A stretch of 64,000 bases of DNA from Hominisplanchenecus murintestinalis (GCA_004793585.1 SRZB01000011.1:1-64000), one strand, 5' to 3'; counted from the first letter of the stretch, positions 24,804 to 33,679 are shown. The notes: generated from the letters alone by a model not told the origin. A program made the numbers and translations.

Positions 24804-26783
24804 CTATTCCTGCCGTCTTTTTCCTGTGCACGAAATAATCGTAATCGGGTTTTCCCCTGTCATCATGTGATAATTTCCCGCCGTTTTTGCCCTGCTGACC
24901 GCCGCCTGAACGATTTCCGTATCTTCCACAGGCAACGCTTTCAGGCAATGCAGCGTCTCCGAAACAGTCTCAAGGGCAATGCAGTTTATCACCATCCTTA
25001 CTTTCGGGTTTTTCCCAAGAAGCAGCTCCATGATTTCCTTCATCTTCCCTGAAGAGCCGCCGATAAACGCATGGGTCGGCGGCTGCAAATCCTCCATCGC
25101 CAAAGGCGCTTCGCCCTCTACGATTTCCAGGTTATCTACTGCAAATTTCACCTTATTTTTCTTCAAAAGCTCCACGGCCAAAGGTTTCTTTTCGATGGCA
25201 TAAACCTTTCCCTCCGGCATCCGCACCGCCATTTCCACAGCGACAGAGCCTGTGCCTGCGCCGATGTCGTAGCACACGGAATCACTTTTCAATCCCAGCT
25301 TGGAAAGGGAAATTGTCCGGATTTCCTCTTTCGTCATAGGCACTTGATCCCTGATAAATTCCTCATCCCGGATTCCATGCGTCGCCGGAAGCTCTTCATA
25401 GTCCTCATTTTCCATATACACCACGCTGAGCGTATCTGCCTGATAGCCCAGAAAGTCCTGCGGCTTCCCATGAAGGATTTTTTCTTCCCGGTAGGAAAGC
25501 CGCTCCCCGGTATACATGTCCACATTTCCCAGCCCATATTCCAGGAGCTTTTCTGCCACAGACGCAATCCCGTCCGTGGTTCCGAGAATAGAAAATACTT
25601 TACGATGATGTTTTACAAGGGACGCCAGATTGCTGCTCCTCCCGTGGGCGCTGGTGATGACCGCGTCGTCCCACGGCTTTCCGATGCGGCTCATAAAGTA
25701 CGCGACTGACGAAATCCCACATACGATGCGCGCCTGCTTTCCAAGCACTTCAAGCAGTTTCCTTGCCCCGCTGTAAAAGCCAACGTCTCCCGACAGAACC
25801 ACTGCGATTTTCTCATATTCCGGATGGCGCGCTATGTAATCCCCAATCTTCCTGCTGTCATACTCCTGATATGTGTCTTGCCAGGCCTCCGCACAGGCTT
25901 CCACCATCCGCTTCGCCCCTATGATTACATCTGCTTCCCGCAGAACCCGGGAAGCCTCTTCCGTGCGGCTTTCCCTGCCTCCCATGCCGATTCCCACAAG
26001 AGAGACTTCAGCCGCGGACCGAAGTGAAAACTTTTCACACAGCAGCCTTTTACATGCATTCACGGAAATCCCTGTTTCCTTCAAAGGTCTTCCGATAATT
26101 ACCGGAATACAGCCGCACTCCCTTGCCGCGTCCAGCTTTTCCTGAAAGCCCCCGGTATTTCCCGACCTCTTGGTAACCAGATATCTACAATCCAGCTGAC
26201 GCAGCATCGCCGCATTTAGTTCTTTCGAAAAAGGCCCCTGCATACAGATTAAATTCCGCCCCTTAAATCCAAGCCGCGTACATTCTTCCGCCACCTGCGG
26301 AAGCGAGAGCACTCTTAAAAAGACCCTGTTCTGATAATCCGGTAAAGCCGTATACTTCGCCGCCTCCTTGCTTCCCGTGGTTACAAGAACATTGCCCTCC
26401 GTCTGTTCCAGAATGGCAGCCGCCGCCTCCACGCTGTCAGCAAAGATGCACTTCCCGTCCTCCAGATCTCCCTGATTTTCCCTCAGCACCCTCACATAAG
26501 AAGCCCCTGTCCTCTCACATGCTTTTCTTATGTTCTCCGTGACCTCGACGGCGTAGGGATGCGTAGCGTCAATCACCAGCGGAAGATTTTTTTCTCTCAT
26601 CAAAAGCTCCATGCGTTCCTCATCCAGCCGCTCATGAGAAATTTCCAGGCATCCACCCTCCGGCAATAACTCCTCCCCGTATTCCGTAGCCACGCATATA
26701 TATGCGGGAACCTTCCGCTTACTGAGGAACTCTGCGAGCAGCCTTCCCTCTGTTGTCCCTGCAAAAACAATTACTTTACACAT
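24804..26783 (-). CDS. cbiJ-cbiE-cbiT: Triple fusion: cobalt-precorrin-6A reductase (CbiJ) - C5-methyltransferase (CbiE) - C15-methyltransferase/decarboxylase (CbiT)
   Basis: One 659-residue protein carries three pathway steps. Residues 1 to about 255 are a CbiJ/CobK-type reductase (VFAGTTEGRLL, VIDATHPYAVEVTENI, VTTGSKEAAKYT, RSGNTGGFQEKL). Residues about 262-465 are CbiE, a tetrapyrrole methylase (VSLVGIGMGG, VVLSGDVGFYSGARKL, TSAHGRSSNL). Residues about 475-655 are CbiT, a Rossmann methyltransferase (DIGAGTGSVAVEMA, YAIEKKPLA, FIGGSSGKM). The frame is unbroken. CbiE-CbiT fusions (CobL) are well known; the added reductase is less frequent. AAGGGGGA precedes the ATG. Confidence 0.94.
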   Translation of the reverse strand: MCKVIVFAGTTEGRLLAEFLSKRKVPAYICVATEYGEELLPEGGCLEISHERLDEERMELLMREKNLPLVIDATHPYAVEVTENIRKACERTGASYVRVLRENQGDLEDGKCIFADSVEAAAAILEQTEGNVLVTTGSKEAAKYTALPDYQNRVFLRVLSLPQVAEECTRLGFKGRNLICMQGPFSKELNAAMLRQLDCRYLVTKRSGNTGGFQEKLDAARECGCIPVIIGRPLKETGISVNACKRLLCEKFSLRSAAEVSLVGIGMGGRESRTEEASRVLREADVIIGAKRMVEACAEAWQDTYQEYDSRKIGDYIARHPEYEKIAVVLSGDVGFYSGARKLLEVLGKQARIVCGISSVAYFMSRIGKPWDDAVITSAHGRSSNLASLVKHHRKVFSILGTTDGIASVAEKLLEYGLGNVDMYTGERLSYREEKILHGKPQDFLGYQADTLSVVYMENEDYEELPATHGIRDEEFIRDQVPMTKEEIRTISLSKLGLKSDSVCYDIGAGTGSVAVEMAVRMPEGKVYAIEKKPLAVELLKKNKVKFAVDNLEIVEGEAPLAMEDLQPPTHAFIGGSSGKMKEIMELLLGKNPKVRMVINCIALETVSETLHCLKALPVEDTEIVQAAVSRAKTAGNYHMMTGENPITIISCTGKRRQE

Positions 26784-26842
26784 GCTTCCCCCTTTTTGGG
26801 CAGCAGATCAGATAAGGCGGCCTGCTACACGCAAATTTTGTT

Positions 26843-27571
26843 TCAAATCCTATATCCCCTCGGAGTAACCATCTTCCCTCCGATTTCCACTGTCTGGGAA
26901 TTACCGATAAATACCGTGGTGAACATATCCACCTTCGTATCCCTCAGCTCCTTTAACGTCAGAACCCTGCTCTCTTCCCCGTCTCTTCCGATGTTCCAGA
27001 CAATCCCGCAGACAGTCTCTGGCGCTTTATATTCCATCATCAGCTTACATGCCTTTTCCAGATAGTCATGGCGCTTTTTGCTGGAAGGGTTGTACAGGCA
27101 GATCACAAAGTCTGCTTTGGAAGCCTCCAGAAGCCTTGCCTCGATTTTCTCCCACGGAGTCAGCAGATCGCTTAAGCTGATCAGGCAAAAATCATGAATC
27201 AGCGGCGCGCCCAACACTGCCGCCCCGCCTGTCGCCGCAGTAACGCCGGGTATCACCTGAAGCTCTACCTCCGGATAGTTTACGCCCGTCTCATACATCA
27301 GCCCCGACATTCCGTAAACGCCCGCATCCCCGCTGCAAATCATCGAAACGTTTTTTCCCTTTTTCGCTTCCTCAAACGCCAGGATACAGCGGTCGACCTC
27401 CTTTTTCATCGGCGTCGTCATGAACTCTTTTTCGGGAAAATGTTCCCTTACCAAATCCACATACACCGTATAGCCGATAATTACATCGCTCTTCTTCAAT
27501 GCTTCCGCCGCTTCTATCGTCATCTTTTCGTAGGCTCCCGGCCCGATGCCTACCACATACAATTTATTCAA
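26843..27571 (-). CDS. cbiH: Cobalt-factor III / precorrin-3B C17-methyltransferase
   Basis: SAM-dependent ring-contracting methyltransferase, 242 residues, tetrapyrrole methylase fold. The signatures are VVGIGPGAYEKMTIEAAEAL, ICSGDAGVYGMSGLMYE, VIPGVTAATGGAAVLGAPL and CLYNPSSKKRHDYL, the last typical of CbiH/CobJ. It overlaps cbiG by 8 bp, and the two enzymes act in consecutive steps (cobalt-precorrin-4 formation, C11 methylation, then lactone opening by CbiG). Confidence 0.94.
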   Translation of the reverse strand: MNKLYVVGIGPGAYEKMTIEAAEALKKSDVIIGYTVYVDLVREHFPEKEFMTTPMKKEVDRCILAFEEAKKGKNVSMICSGDAGVYGMSGLMYETGVNYPEVELQVIPGVTAATGGAAVLGAPLIHDFCLISLSDLLTPWEKIEARLLEASKADFVICLYNPSSKKRHDYLEKACKLMMEYKAPETVCGIVWNIGRDGEESRVLTLKELRDTKVDMFTTVFIGNSQTVEIGGKMVTPRGYRI

Positions 27572-28760
27572 ATTCCACCCTCCAGTCTTTCACGGCAAGC
27601 GCAGCAGTAACGCCGTCCCGCGCATATTTTCTGCCGATTAATCTTCCTGCTTTTCCGTCTGTGCTGCTTCCCAAAACCGCTGCTCTTTCACATACATTAT
27701 CCACCCCGGTCACTTTCTCCACAAATCCGGAAGCCGTAAACGTACCTTCCGCCTGCCTTAACTCTTCCGCCGTATAGGTCAAAAACGGCAGGTTTCTCTC
27801 CCTGCAGTATTCCAGGACTCCTTTTTCTTCTTTTTTCAAATCAATGCTTGCTACCTGCGCCACTGCTGCAGGAGAAACAGAAATCTCCTCACATGCCCTG
27901 CGGATTACATTTTCCACTGTTTCTTTTGGCGTTCCCTTTTTACAGCCCACGCCCACCGTGATAATTTCCGGAACCAGATAAAGCGTATTTGTAAAAAGGC
28001 GTTCCCTGTCATTAAGCGTAACGAAAATCCCAAGCTCCGGCTTTTCTTCCTGCGCTTTACAGAGACATAGTCCGCGCGGCAGTTCCCCCTCGCAGAAAAA
28101 ATCTGTGCCGAAACCGACTTCTTCCCCTGCAAGCAGCGCGGCAGAAACCTCCTTTGCCAGCTTCATATCAGAAATCCGGCATCCGTTTTTCTTAGCAAAA
28201 ACATCTACGGCAAATTTCCGGTTTAAATCGGTTGCCGTCGTCACAACCGGCTCGGCACCGACCAGTTCCGCAATCTCCCATGCCAGCTCATTCGCCCCTC
28301 CGAGATGCCCGGACAGAAGAGAAATCGCATAATTCCCTTTCTCATCCACAACCACAACCGCCGGGTCTGTTTTCTTGCTTTTTACGAACGGGGCGATACT
28401 CCTCACTGCAATCCCGCAGGCCCCTACAAAAACGATGGCGTCGCTGTCGGCAAATCTCTTTCCCGTCCATTCCCTTACCGATTCCGTAACAGGCTCCGAA
28501 CACGTTTCCACGTTTCCCAAATCCTTCACACTCTTCTGGCATGTCGGTTCTTCTGAAGAATTCTGTACTTCCGTCCGGCATACGGATTCCTCCGCCGGAT
28601 TTTGTACTTTCTCCCGGCATTCAGATTCCTCCGGCATTTCTTTTACATATTTACTCTTCCGGTAAGACTTCACCTCATAGAAACGCTCTTGTAAGTCCCC
28701 GCAGATTCTTTCTCCTAAGCAGCAGCCTGTCCGACTAAAACTAATGATTGAAATTTTCAT
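27564..28760 (-). CDS. cbiG: Cobalt-precorrin-5A hydrolase with a 13-residue repeat insertion
   Basis: Opens the delta-lactone of cobalt-precorrin-5A and releases the C2 fragment as acetaldehyde. The 398-residue protein has the canonical blocks IVFVGACGIAVRSIAPFVKS, SLLSGHLGGANELAWEI, TTATDLNRKFAVDVFA and, at the C-terminus, GVGCKKGTPKETVENVI and TVTGVDNVCERAA-like text. Unusual is residues about 44-92, placed between the first strand-helix unit and the REWTGKRF segment: four 13-residue units, each with one Cys (48, 61, 74, 87) and acidic residues. Other CbiG proteins I know lack this. Start overlaps the cbiF stop by 4 bp. Confidence 0.94.
   Translation of the reverse strand: MKISIISFSRTGCCLGERICGDLQERFYEVKSYRKSKYVKEMPEESECREKVQNPAEESVCRTEVQNSSEEPTCQKSVKDLGNVETCSEPVTESVREWTGKRFADSDAIVFVGACGIAVRSIAPFVKSKKTDPAVVVVDEKGNYAISLLSGHLGGANELAWEIAELVGAEPVVTTATDLNRKFAVDVFAKKNGCRISDMKLAKEVSAALLAGEEVGFGTDFFCEGELPRGLCLCKAQEEKPELGIFVTLNDRERLFTNTLYLVPEIITVGVGCKKGTPKETVENVIRRACEEISVSPAAVAQVASIDLKKEEKGVLEYCRERNLPFLTYTAEELRQAEGTFTASGFVEKVTGVDNVCERAAVLGSSTDGKAGRLIGRKYARDGVTAALAVKDWRVEFE
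28485..28631 (-). repeat. 39-nt in-frame repeats inside cbiG
   Basis: Four consecutive 39-nt units encode EE-x-x-C-(R/Q)-x-x-V-(Q/K)-(N/D)-x-x. The two central units are closest in DNA; the last is degenerate. Cysteine spacing is exactly 13 residues. Confidence 0.85.
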
Positions 28761-29524
28761 TCTACTATATCGCTTCCCTTGCGGAATTCTGTAGTAAATC
28801 CAGGGTCGTACAGCTTCGAACGCTCATAAGAATGATGGGCGACCACATCCCCAATAATCATCAGCGCCGTTTTCGTGATATTATTTTCCTTTGCAGTCTG
28901 CGCCAATGTTTCCACGGTGCAGACAAAAGACTTTTCATCCTCCCAGGTGGCCTTATACACAATCGCCGCCGGGGTATCCGGCGCATATCCCCCGGCAATC
29001 AGCCTCCCGGAAAGCTCGTCCAGCATTCCGGCGCTCAAGAACACCACCATCGTGGCATGGTGCGCAGCAAAAGACTCAATGCTTTCCTTCTCCGGCACAG
29101 GCGTCCGTCCCGCCATACGTGTAATCACCACGCTCTGCGACACACCCGGAAGCGTATACTCCAAGTTCAGGGCTGATGCAGCGCCGCTAAAAGAACTGAC
29201 GCCCGGACAGTAATCATACGCGATTCCTCTCTCATCCAATACATCCATCTGCTCCCGGATGGCTCCATAGAGACAGGGGTCTCCTGTGTGGAGACGCACC
29301 GTCATTTTCCCTTCCTTCTCTGCCTGGAACATCACCTCCAGCACTTCCTCCAGCGTCATTTTGGCGCTGTTATAAATCCGGCACCCGCCTTTTGCGTCAT
29401 CCAACAGCGCGGGATTTACCAGCGAGCCCGCGTAGATGATGACATCCGCCTCCTCCAGATACTTTTTCCCCCGGACAGTAATCAGATCTGCCGCCCCGCT
29501 GCCTGCACCTACAAAATGTATCAT
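28757..29524 (-). CDS. cbiF: Cobalt-precorrin-4 C11-methyltransferase
   Basis: SAM-dependent tetrapyrrole methylase of 255 residues. The sequence shows FVGAGSGAADLITVRGKKYL at the start, VIYAGSLVNPALL, RLHTGDPCLYGAIREQMD, CPGVSSFSGAASALNLEYTLPG and TRMAGRTPVPEKESI, all diagnostic for CbiF/CobM. It precedes cbiG with a 4-bp overlap. A 154-bp gap with an inverted repeat separates it from cbiL. Confidence 0.96.
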   Translation of the reverse strand: MIHFVGAGSGAADLITVRGKKYLEEADVIIYAGSLVNPALLDDAKGGCRIYNSAKMTLEEVLEVMFQAEKEGKMTVRLHTGDPCLYGAIREQMDVLDERGIAYDYCPGVSSFSGAASALNLEYTLPGVSQSVVITRMAGRTPVPEKESIESFAAHHATMVVFLSAGMLDELSGRLIAGGYAPDTPAAIVYKATWEDEKSFVCTVETLAQTAKENNITKTALMIIGDVVAHHSYERSKLYDPGFTTEFRKGSDIVE

Positions 29525-29580
29525 ATCGTATCCTCATTTCTTTTCTCTTTTATAACTGTTCAGTACCTTCACAGTTCCGA

Positions 29581-29623
29581 TGCAAAAATCCATAAAAATC
29601 GTCTTTAACGATGGAATTTTTGC
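29581..29623 (-). repeat. Inverted repeat between cbiL and cbiF
   Basis: GCAAAAATCCAT and ATGGAATTTTTGC pair with one bulge across an 18-nt centre that itself has a short CG stem. There is no T run on the minus strand, so it is not a clear terminator. It fills the only sizeable gap inside the early part of the operon (29525-29678) and might be an RNA processing or protective structure. Confidence 0.5.
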
Positions 29624-29678
29624 ACTCTTGAATCATATTTTCACGGTCTCAGCAGCAAGTGCTTCGACCTGTTCTGAA

Positions 29679-30374
29679 TCAGTTACTCTCTTTTACAATA
29701 ATCAGGGAGTAATACCCCGCTGCTTCCGGGATTTCCTCTGCTGATTCGTAAATTTTTTCTGATTCCATTCCGCAGTTTTCAATCATCACCGCCTGCTGCC
29801 CGCTTTTTAAAATACTCTCTCTGACCTGTTTCATTTTCTTTCCTGTTTTCATCAGAACTTTCGTACCCGGAAGCTTTAAAATCCCCTCCAGCTCTTCCGC
29901 TTTGTAGGTAGCCGGAATCACGTGAAGCGGCTCCGCCCTCTCCACAAGCCCCATATTCAGCCTTGCCGCCACGGCACAGAAAGAAGTGATTCCGCTGACA
30001 ATCTCCACCTCATATCCTCTTTCCAGAATCCTTTGATGGACATACAGATACGTGGAATACACCGTCGGATCCCCCAGCGTAAGAAAAGCTACCTGCCGTC
30101 CCTGTTTCAAATGAACTTCCACATCGTCCGCCGCCTTTTTATGGTTTTCCTCCAGCACGGCGGCGTCTTTTGTCATAGGCATGGCAACCGGCAGCAGGAT
30201 TTTCTCATCTAGCCCGCCGTACACGCTTTTGGCAATCTGGTACGCCACACTATTCTCCGTATCGTTTCCCGGTACTGCAATCACTTCACTTTCCTTTATC
30301 AAACGCAGCGCCTTTAACGTGAGAAGCTCCGCATCTCCCGGTCCTACCCCTAATCCAAACAGTTTTCCACTCAT
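29679..30374 (-). CDS. cbiL: Cobalt-factor II / precorrin-2 C20-methyltransferase
   Basis: Adds the C20 methyl group, the first methylation after cobalt insertion. The 231-residue tetrapyrrole methylase has GLGVGPGDAELLTLKALRLI, FLTLGDPTVYSTYLYVHQRI, VSGITSFCAVAARLNMGLVE and LMKTGKKMKQV, matching CbiL/CobI. Its substrate is the cobalt product of the CbiK domain encoded in the other riboswitch operon. Confidence 0.95.
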   Translation of the reverse strand: MSGKLFGLGVGPGDAELLTLKALRLIKESEVIAVPGNDTENSVAYQIAKSVYGGLDEKILLPVAMPMTKDAAVLEENHKKAADDVEVHLKQGRQVAFLTLGDPTVYSTYLYVHQRILERGYEVEIVSGITSFCAVAARLNMGLVERAEPLHVIPATYKAEELEGILKLPGTKVLMKTGKKMKQVRESILKSGQQAVMIENCGMESEKIYESAEEIPEAAGYYSLIIVKESN

Positions 30375-30435
30375 CTTTCATATCTCCTTATATTTCTTTT
30401 TCCCACGGGCATTGAGTCGGACAAGCGCTGTCTGG

Positions 30436-31623
30436 CTACGTTCGGCATGTCCCGGACTCCGGTATTCCATGCTGTTTTCTCAGAAACTGTGCCAGCTCCT
30501 GTACATTCTCCGTCTCTCCCAGATAACCATATTCATTCGAAAAAAGCACGGCTCCCAGAAGCATCCTGCCGTAAACTCTGTGATTCAGGTAATACAAAAT
30601 CCTCCCTGTCATCTCCTTCATAGTTTCCGTTAAAAGCTTCTCCCTCTTTATAATTCCCAGCGCCTCATCTGTGGTAACTGTATCCAGGATTTCTTTTGCC
30701 CCTTCCAGAGAGATTCCCGCCCGCAGGGCATTGCCCGCCAGCACCTCCGCCCTGGCGTCCGCGCAGCGCGAATGCGTATTCATAATCCCCGCCGCAACCT
30801 TTGCAAACTTTCCGATATTAGAGACAAATAAAATCCCTTTAACTCCCATATCCAGCGCCATATCCAGCGTCTCTCCCACATAATTGCTGCACTTCATACT
30901 GTCCGCAAAAGGCAGCTCCATATGCTCCTTCAAATAAGCCGCGCCGTAATTCCCCGGCGTTACCAGAAGATACTGCGCGCCATTCTCCACCTTCTGACGC
31001 ATCTCCACTTCAATGCTCCGAACCAGCGCCGCCTCACTCATGGGCTCTACGATTCCGGAAGTCCCCAAAATCGAAATGCCTCCCTCAATTCCAAGCCTTG
31101 GATTAAACGTTCCGGCCGCCGTCTTCGCCCCGTCCGGCACGCTCACCGTCACGAAAAGACCTCCATCATAACCCGCCGCATCGCAGATTTCTTCCAGTTC
31201 TTTCTCTATCATGGCTCTGGGTACTTTATTAATCGCCGCGCTCCCCACAGGCTGCTCCAGTCCCTTTTTCGTAATCCTGCCTACGCCCTCTCCTCCGTCA
31301 ATGCAGATACCCGGCGCATTCCTTTTTTCAACCTTTGCATAGATTTCCAGCCCGTCCGTCCTGTCCGGGTCGTCTCCCGCATCCTTTTGGACGGCACAGG
31401 AAACCCAATTCTCTCCTCTCGTCATATGCAGGATTTCCAGATTCAGCGAAATCCCTTTCGGCGTCATAAGCTCCGTATACCGACAGCTCTCGTCCAGCAG
31501 AATCATCCTGCCCGCCGCCTTTGCCGCCCCGGCCGCACACGACCCGGTCGTATAGCCAAACCTCATTTTCTTATTATTTTTAATGCTGTAATACCCTTCC
31601 AGACCTGTATGCTTCCCGGCCAT
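30436..31623 (-). CDS. cbiD: Cobalt-precorrin-5B C1-methyltransferase
   Basis: Methylates C-1 of cobalt-precorrin-5B in the anaerobic route. The protein is 395 residues from the ATG at 31623, which lies behind GGGGGAGGAG; an in-frame upstream ATG at 31662 lacks as good a site. MRFGYTTGSCAAGAAKAA near residue 20 is the CbiD hallmark; ILGTSGIVEPMSEAALVRS and VSNIGKFAKVAAGIMNTHS are further blocks. It is the first gene behind the second cobalamin riboswitch and marks the pathway as the anaerobic type. Confidence 0.96.
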   Translation of the reverse strand: MAGKHTGLEGYYSIKNNKKMRFGYTTGSCAAGAAKAAGRMILLDESCRYTELMTPKGISLNLEILHMTRGENWVSCAVQKDAGDDPDRTDGLEIYAKVEKRNAPGICIDGGEGVGRITKKGLEQPVGSAAINKVPRAMIEKELEEICDAAGYDGGLFVTVSVPDGAKTAAGTFNPRLGIEGGISILGTSGIVEPMSEAALVRSIEVEMRQKVENGAQYLLVTPGNYGAAYLKEHMELPFADSMKCSNYVGETLDMALDMGVKGILFVSNIGKFAKVAAGIMNTHSRCADARAEVLAGNALRAGISLEGAKEILDTVTTDEALGIIKREKLLTETMKEMTGRILYYLNHRVYGRMLLGAVLFSNEYGYLGETENVQELAQFLRKQHGIPESGTCRT

Positions 31624-31694
31624 TGGGCTCCTCCCCCACTTCTTCATAGTGCGGCATGTCACAAATCATTTCCCCTGCCAACATGAATCAACAG

Positions 31695-31730
31695 AAAAAG
31701 AAAAATCCGCAGTCCTATAGACAACGGATT
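31695..31730 (-). terminator. Terminator of the cbiD riboswitch
   Basis: On the minus strand AATCCG and CGGATT (31725-31730 with 31704-31709), with further pairing of GTC/GAC inside, are followed by TTTTTCTTTTT. It lies between the riboswitch and cbiD, as an expression platform would. Confidence 0.7.
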
Positions 31731-31739
31731 TTCATCTTA

Positions 31740-31855
31740 TGATTTATGAAAACATCCGGTTGCCGCAGACTGCTTTCATGATTCTCTGAAAATACTATGT
31801 ATCTGGCTCTACAGTAACGGACTTGCGCAGGAATTTCACCTGCTTCCATAAGTCA
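31740..31855 (-). promoter_or_regulatory. Cobalamin riboswitch upstream of cbiD
   Basis: On the minus strand the order is a closing stem TGACTTATG, GGAAGCAGGTGAAATTCCTG, CGCAAGTCCGTTACTGTAG, the core GAGCCAGATAC, and the closing partner CATAAATCA. These match the conserved cobalamin riboswitch core. It is shorter and more diverged than the copy before cbiM. It should control the whole cbiD-cbiC operon. Confidence 0.82.
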
Positions 31856-31886
31856 TTTTCAGTTTCAGTTTTCTTTCACTTTTTTC

Positions 31887-31915
31887 ATTATATGATTTCC
31901 CACTGCAAAAGTCAA
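31887..31915 (-). promoter_or_regulatory. Promoter of the cbiD operon
   Basis: TTGACT (31910-31915) and a perfect TATAAT (31887-31892) are 17 bp apart on the minus strand, about 32 bp before the riboswitch closing stem. It lies in the 70-100 bp downstream of the AAA-ATPase stop. Confidence 0.8.
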
Positions 31916-31984
31916 CGGGAAGATACGAGGAATGTTTGTAGCGGTTTGCATTTGCCCCTATTTTTGTACCGTCGATATACACCG

Positions 31985-33679
31985 CTAACCTTTTATCCCA
32001 AACCGCACTTCGCAGTCCTTCCGGTAAAACGATATTCCATAGCAGTCAATGTTCCTGTACCCCTCCGCGCGCAGCTCCTCCGCATATTTCTTATCGGAAA
32101 TCTGCCCCAGCGCTTTCTCTGCGTCTGATTCCAAATTGTCAATCTTATCAGAAACCTTGACTTCCAAAATAAATGCCCTCCCCCGCAGCGACGGGCTTTT
32201 CACTACCAGATCCGACCGGCCGTTCCCAGTCTCCCTGTTTGATTTCACCAGGTACTTATCGCTCTGGCTTAAAATCCCAGTCAGAAAGCCGTGATAAAAA
32301 TTTTCTGCGCTGTCATAGAAACTGATCACAGAAAAAAGCTGCCTGCTCAGGATTTCGCCCATTTTTTCCGCATTTCCCTCTTCCATAGAACGGTACAAAT
32401 CCCGGAAATCCTGCTTTTTGACAGTCTCCCGAAACCACCCTAAAATGGTGTTCTGATAAATGGTCTTTACTTCCGCATTCGGAATCCGCGCCCGCAGGAA
32501 AATTGACAGCTCCTTAAAATACTCGCTCTCCTTCGTCAAATATCCAGTAAAATACAAAAAGTTCCACAAATTCTCCCCACTGCTGCACATATCCCCATAG
32601 GTTACTTCCTCATGCACCTGAATATCCATAGTCTTTCCCGCAAGAAGCATTTCAATCTGCTCCCTGGTTTCCATATCTGCCCTGCGGATGAGATCCTTTA
32701 TAATGTCATTGGAACTGGTATTGATCCAGTATGGGCGCGGAAACGCCTGAACATCCGTCCGCAAATCATACAGGAAATTGATCACGCTCCAGGGATTATA
32801 AACCTCCGTATCGCCAAAGGTATAGCCGTCGTACCATGCTTTCATATCACCAAACCGGCTCTCCACTCCGTAATATTCCATCATCCCCAGCACTTCCGCC
32901 TCCGTGAAGCCAAAATGCTCACTGTACTGCTTATCCAGCACGGAAATCATCTTTAAATGATTCAGTCCTGTAAAAATACTCTCCTTAGAAATCCGCAGGC
33001 ATCCTGTAATCACCGCCAGCTGCAGATAGTCATTTGTCTTTAATGCCGACTCAAAAAGAGAGCGGATAAAGCTGACCATTTCTTCATAAAATCCCTGAAA
33101 ATATGCGTTTTCAAGTGGAACATCATACTCATCCAGTAAAATTACCGTATGCTTCCCTGTCGCTTGATAAAGGCATTTGCTCAGAAATTTCAGCGAGCCG
33201 GAATAATCATCATATCCCGCTTCTTCATTTGCCAGCTTCTGAAACATTTCTTTATCCCCGGCGTCAACCCTTTCGCTCTCCAGAATAAAACTATGTCTTT
33301 TGAATTCCTCCGCGATTTCCCTTTTCAGTTTTACGTACGCTGATTCAAAAGCGGGCTGTTTCGCTGATTTTAAGGTCAGGCTGATAACCGGATACTTCCC
33401 CATCTGCCCGGCATATTCCCCGCCCGCGTCCATAATCTTAAGCCCCTGAAAAAGCGTCCTGTTCTGCGCGTTTTTCTCCTGGTCTCCAGTGTCCTCAAAA
33501 AAATAGCGGAGCATACTGAGATTCAGCGTTTTTCCAAAGCGTCTGGGACGGGTAAATAAATTTACTTCGCATTTCAAATCTAGAAGATCTTTTACAAGCA
33601 TCGTCTTGTCCACATAACAATAACCTCCCAATACCAATTTTTCAAAATTATCTACGCCAATTGGCAAAACTTTTTTCAT
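31985..33679 (-). CDS. AAA-ATPase-like protein with C-terminal PD-(D/E)XK nuclease-like domain
   Basis: A 564-residue protein of the AAA-ATPase_like / PDDEXK_9 pair, common as many copies in gut Clostridia and Bacteroidetes. The opening [22 protein letters not shown] is typical, followed by a Walker-A-like [15 protein letters not shown] (about 43-57) and Walker-B-like [12 protein letters not shown] (about 178-189). The C-terminus has GRSDLVVKS and [10 protein letters not shown], consistent with the D...E-x-K nuclease core. Function is not established; roles in mobile elements or defence have been suggested from context only. Here it stands alone with its own promoter. No partner gene is near. 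Confidence 0.85.
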   Translation of the reverse strand: MKKVLPIGVDNFEKLVLGGYCYVDKTMLVKDLLDLKCEVNLFTRPRRFGKTLNLSMLRYFFEDTGDQEKNAQNRTLFQGLKIMDAGGEYAGQMGKYPVISLTLKSAKQPAFESAYVKLKREIAEEFKRHSFILESERVDAGDKEMFQKLANEEAGYDDYSGSLKFLSKCLYQATGKHTVILLDEYDVPLENAYFQGFYEEMVSFIRSLFESALKTNDYLQLAVITGCLRISKESIFTGLNHLKMISVLDKQYSEHFGFTEAEVLGMMEYYGVESRFGDMKAWYDGYTFGDTEVYNPWSVINFLYDLRTDVQAFPRPYWINTSSNDIIKDLIRRADMETREQIEMLLAGKTMDIQVHEEVTYGDMCSSGENLWNFLYFTGYLTKESEYFKELSIFLRARIPNAEVKTIYQNTILGWFRETVKKQDFRDLYRSMEEGNAEKMGEILSRQLFSVISFYDSAENFYHGFLTGILSQSDKYLVKSNRETGNGRSDLVVKSPSLRGRAFILEVKVSDKIDNLESDAEKALGQISDKKYAEELRAEGYRNIDCYGISFYRKDCEVRFGIKG

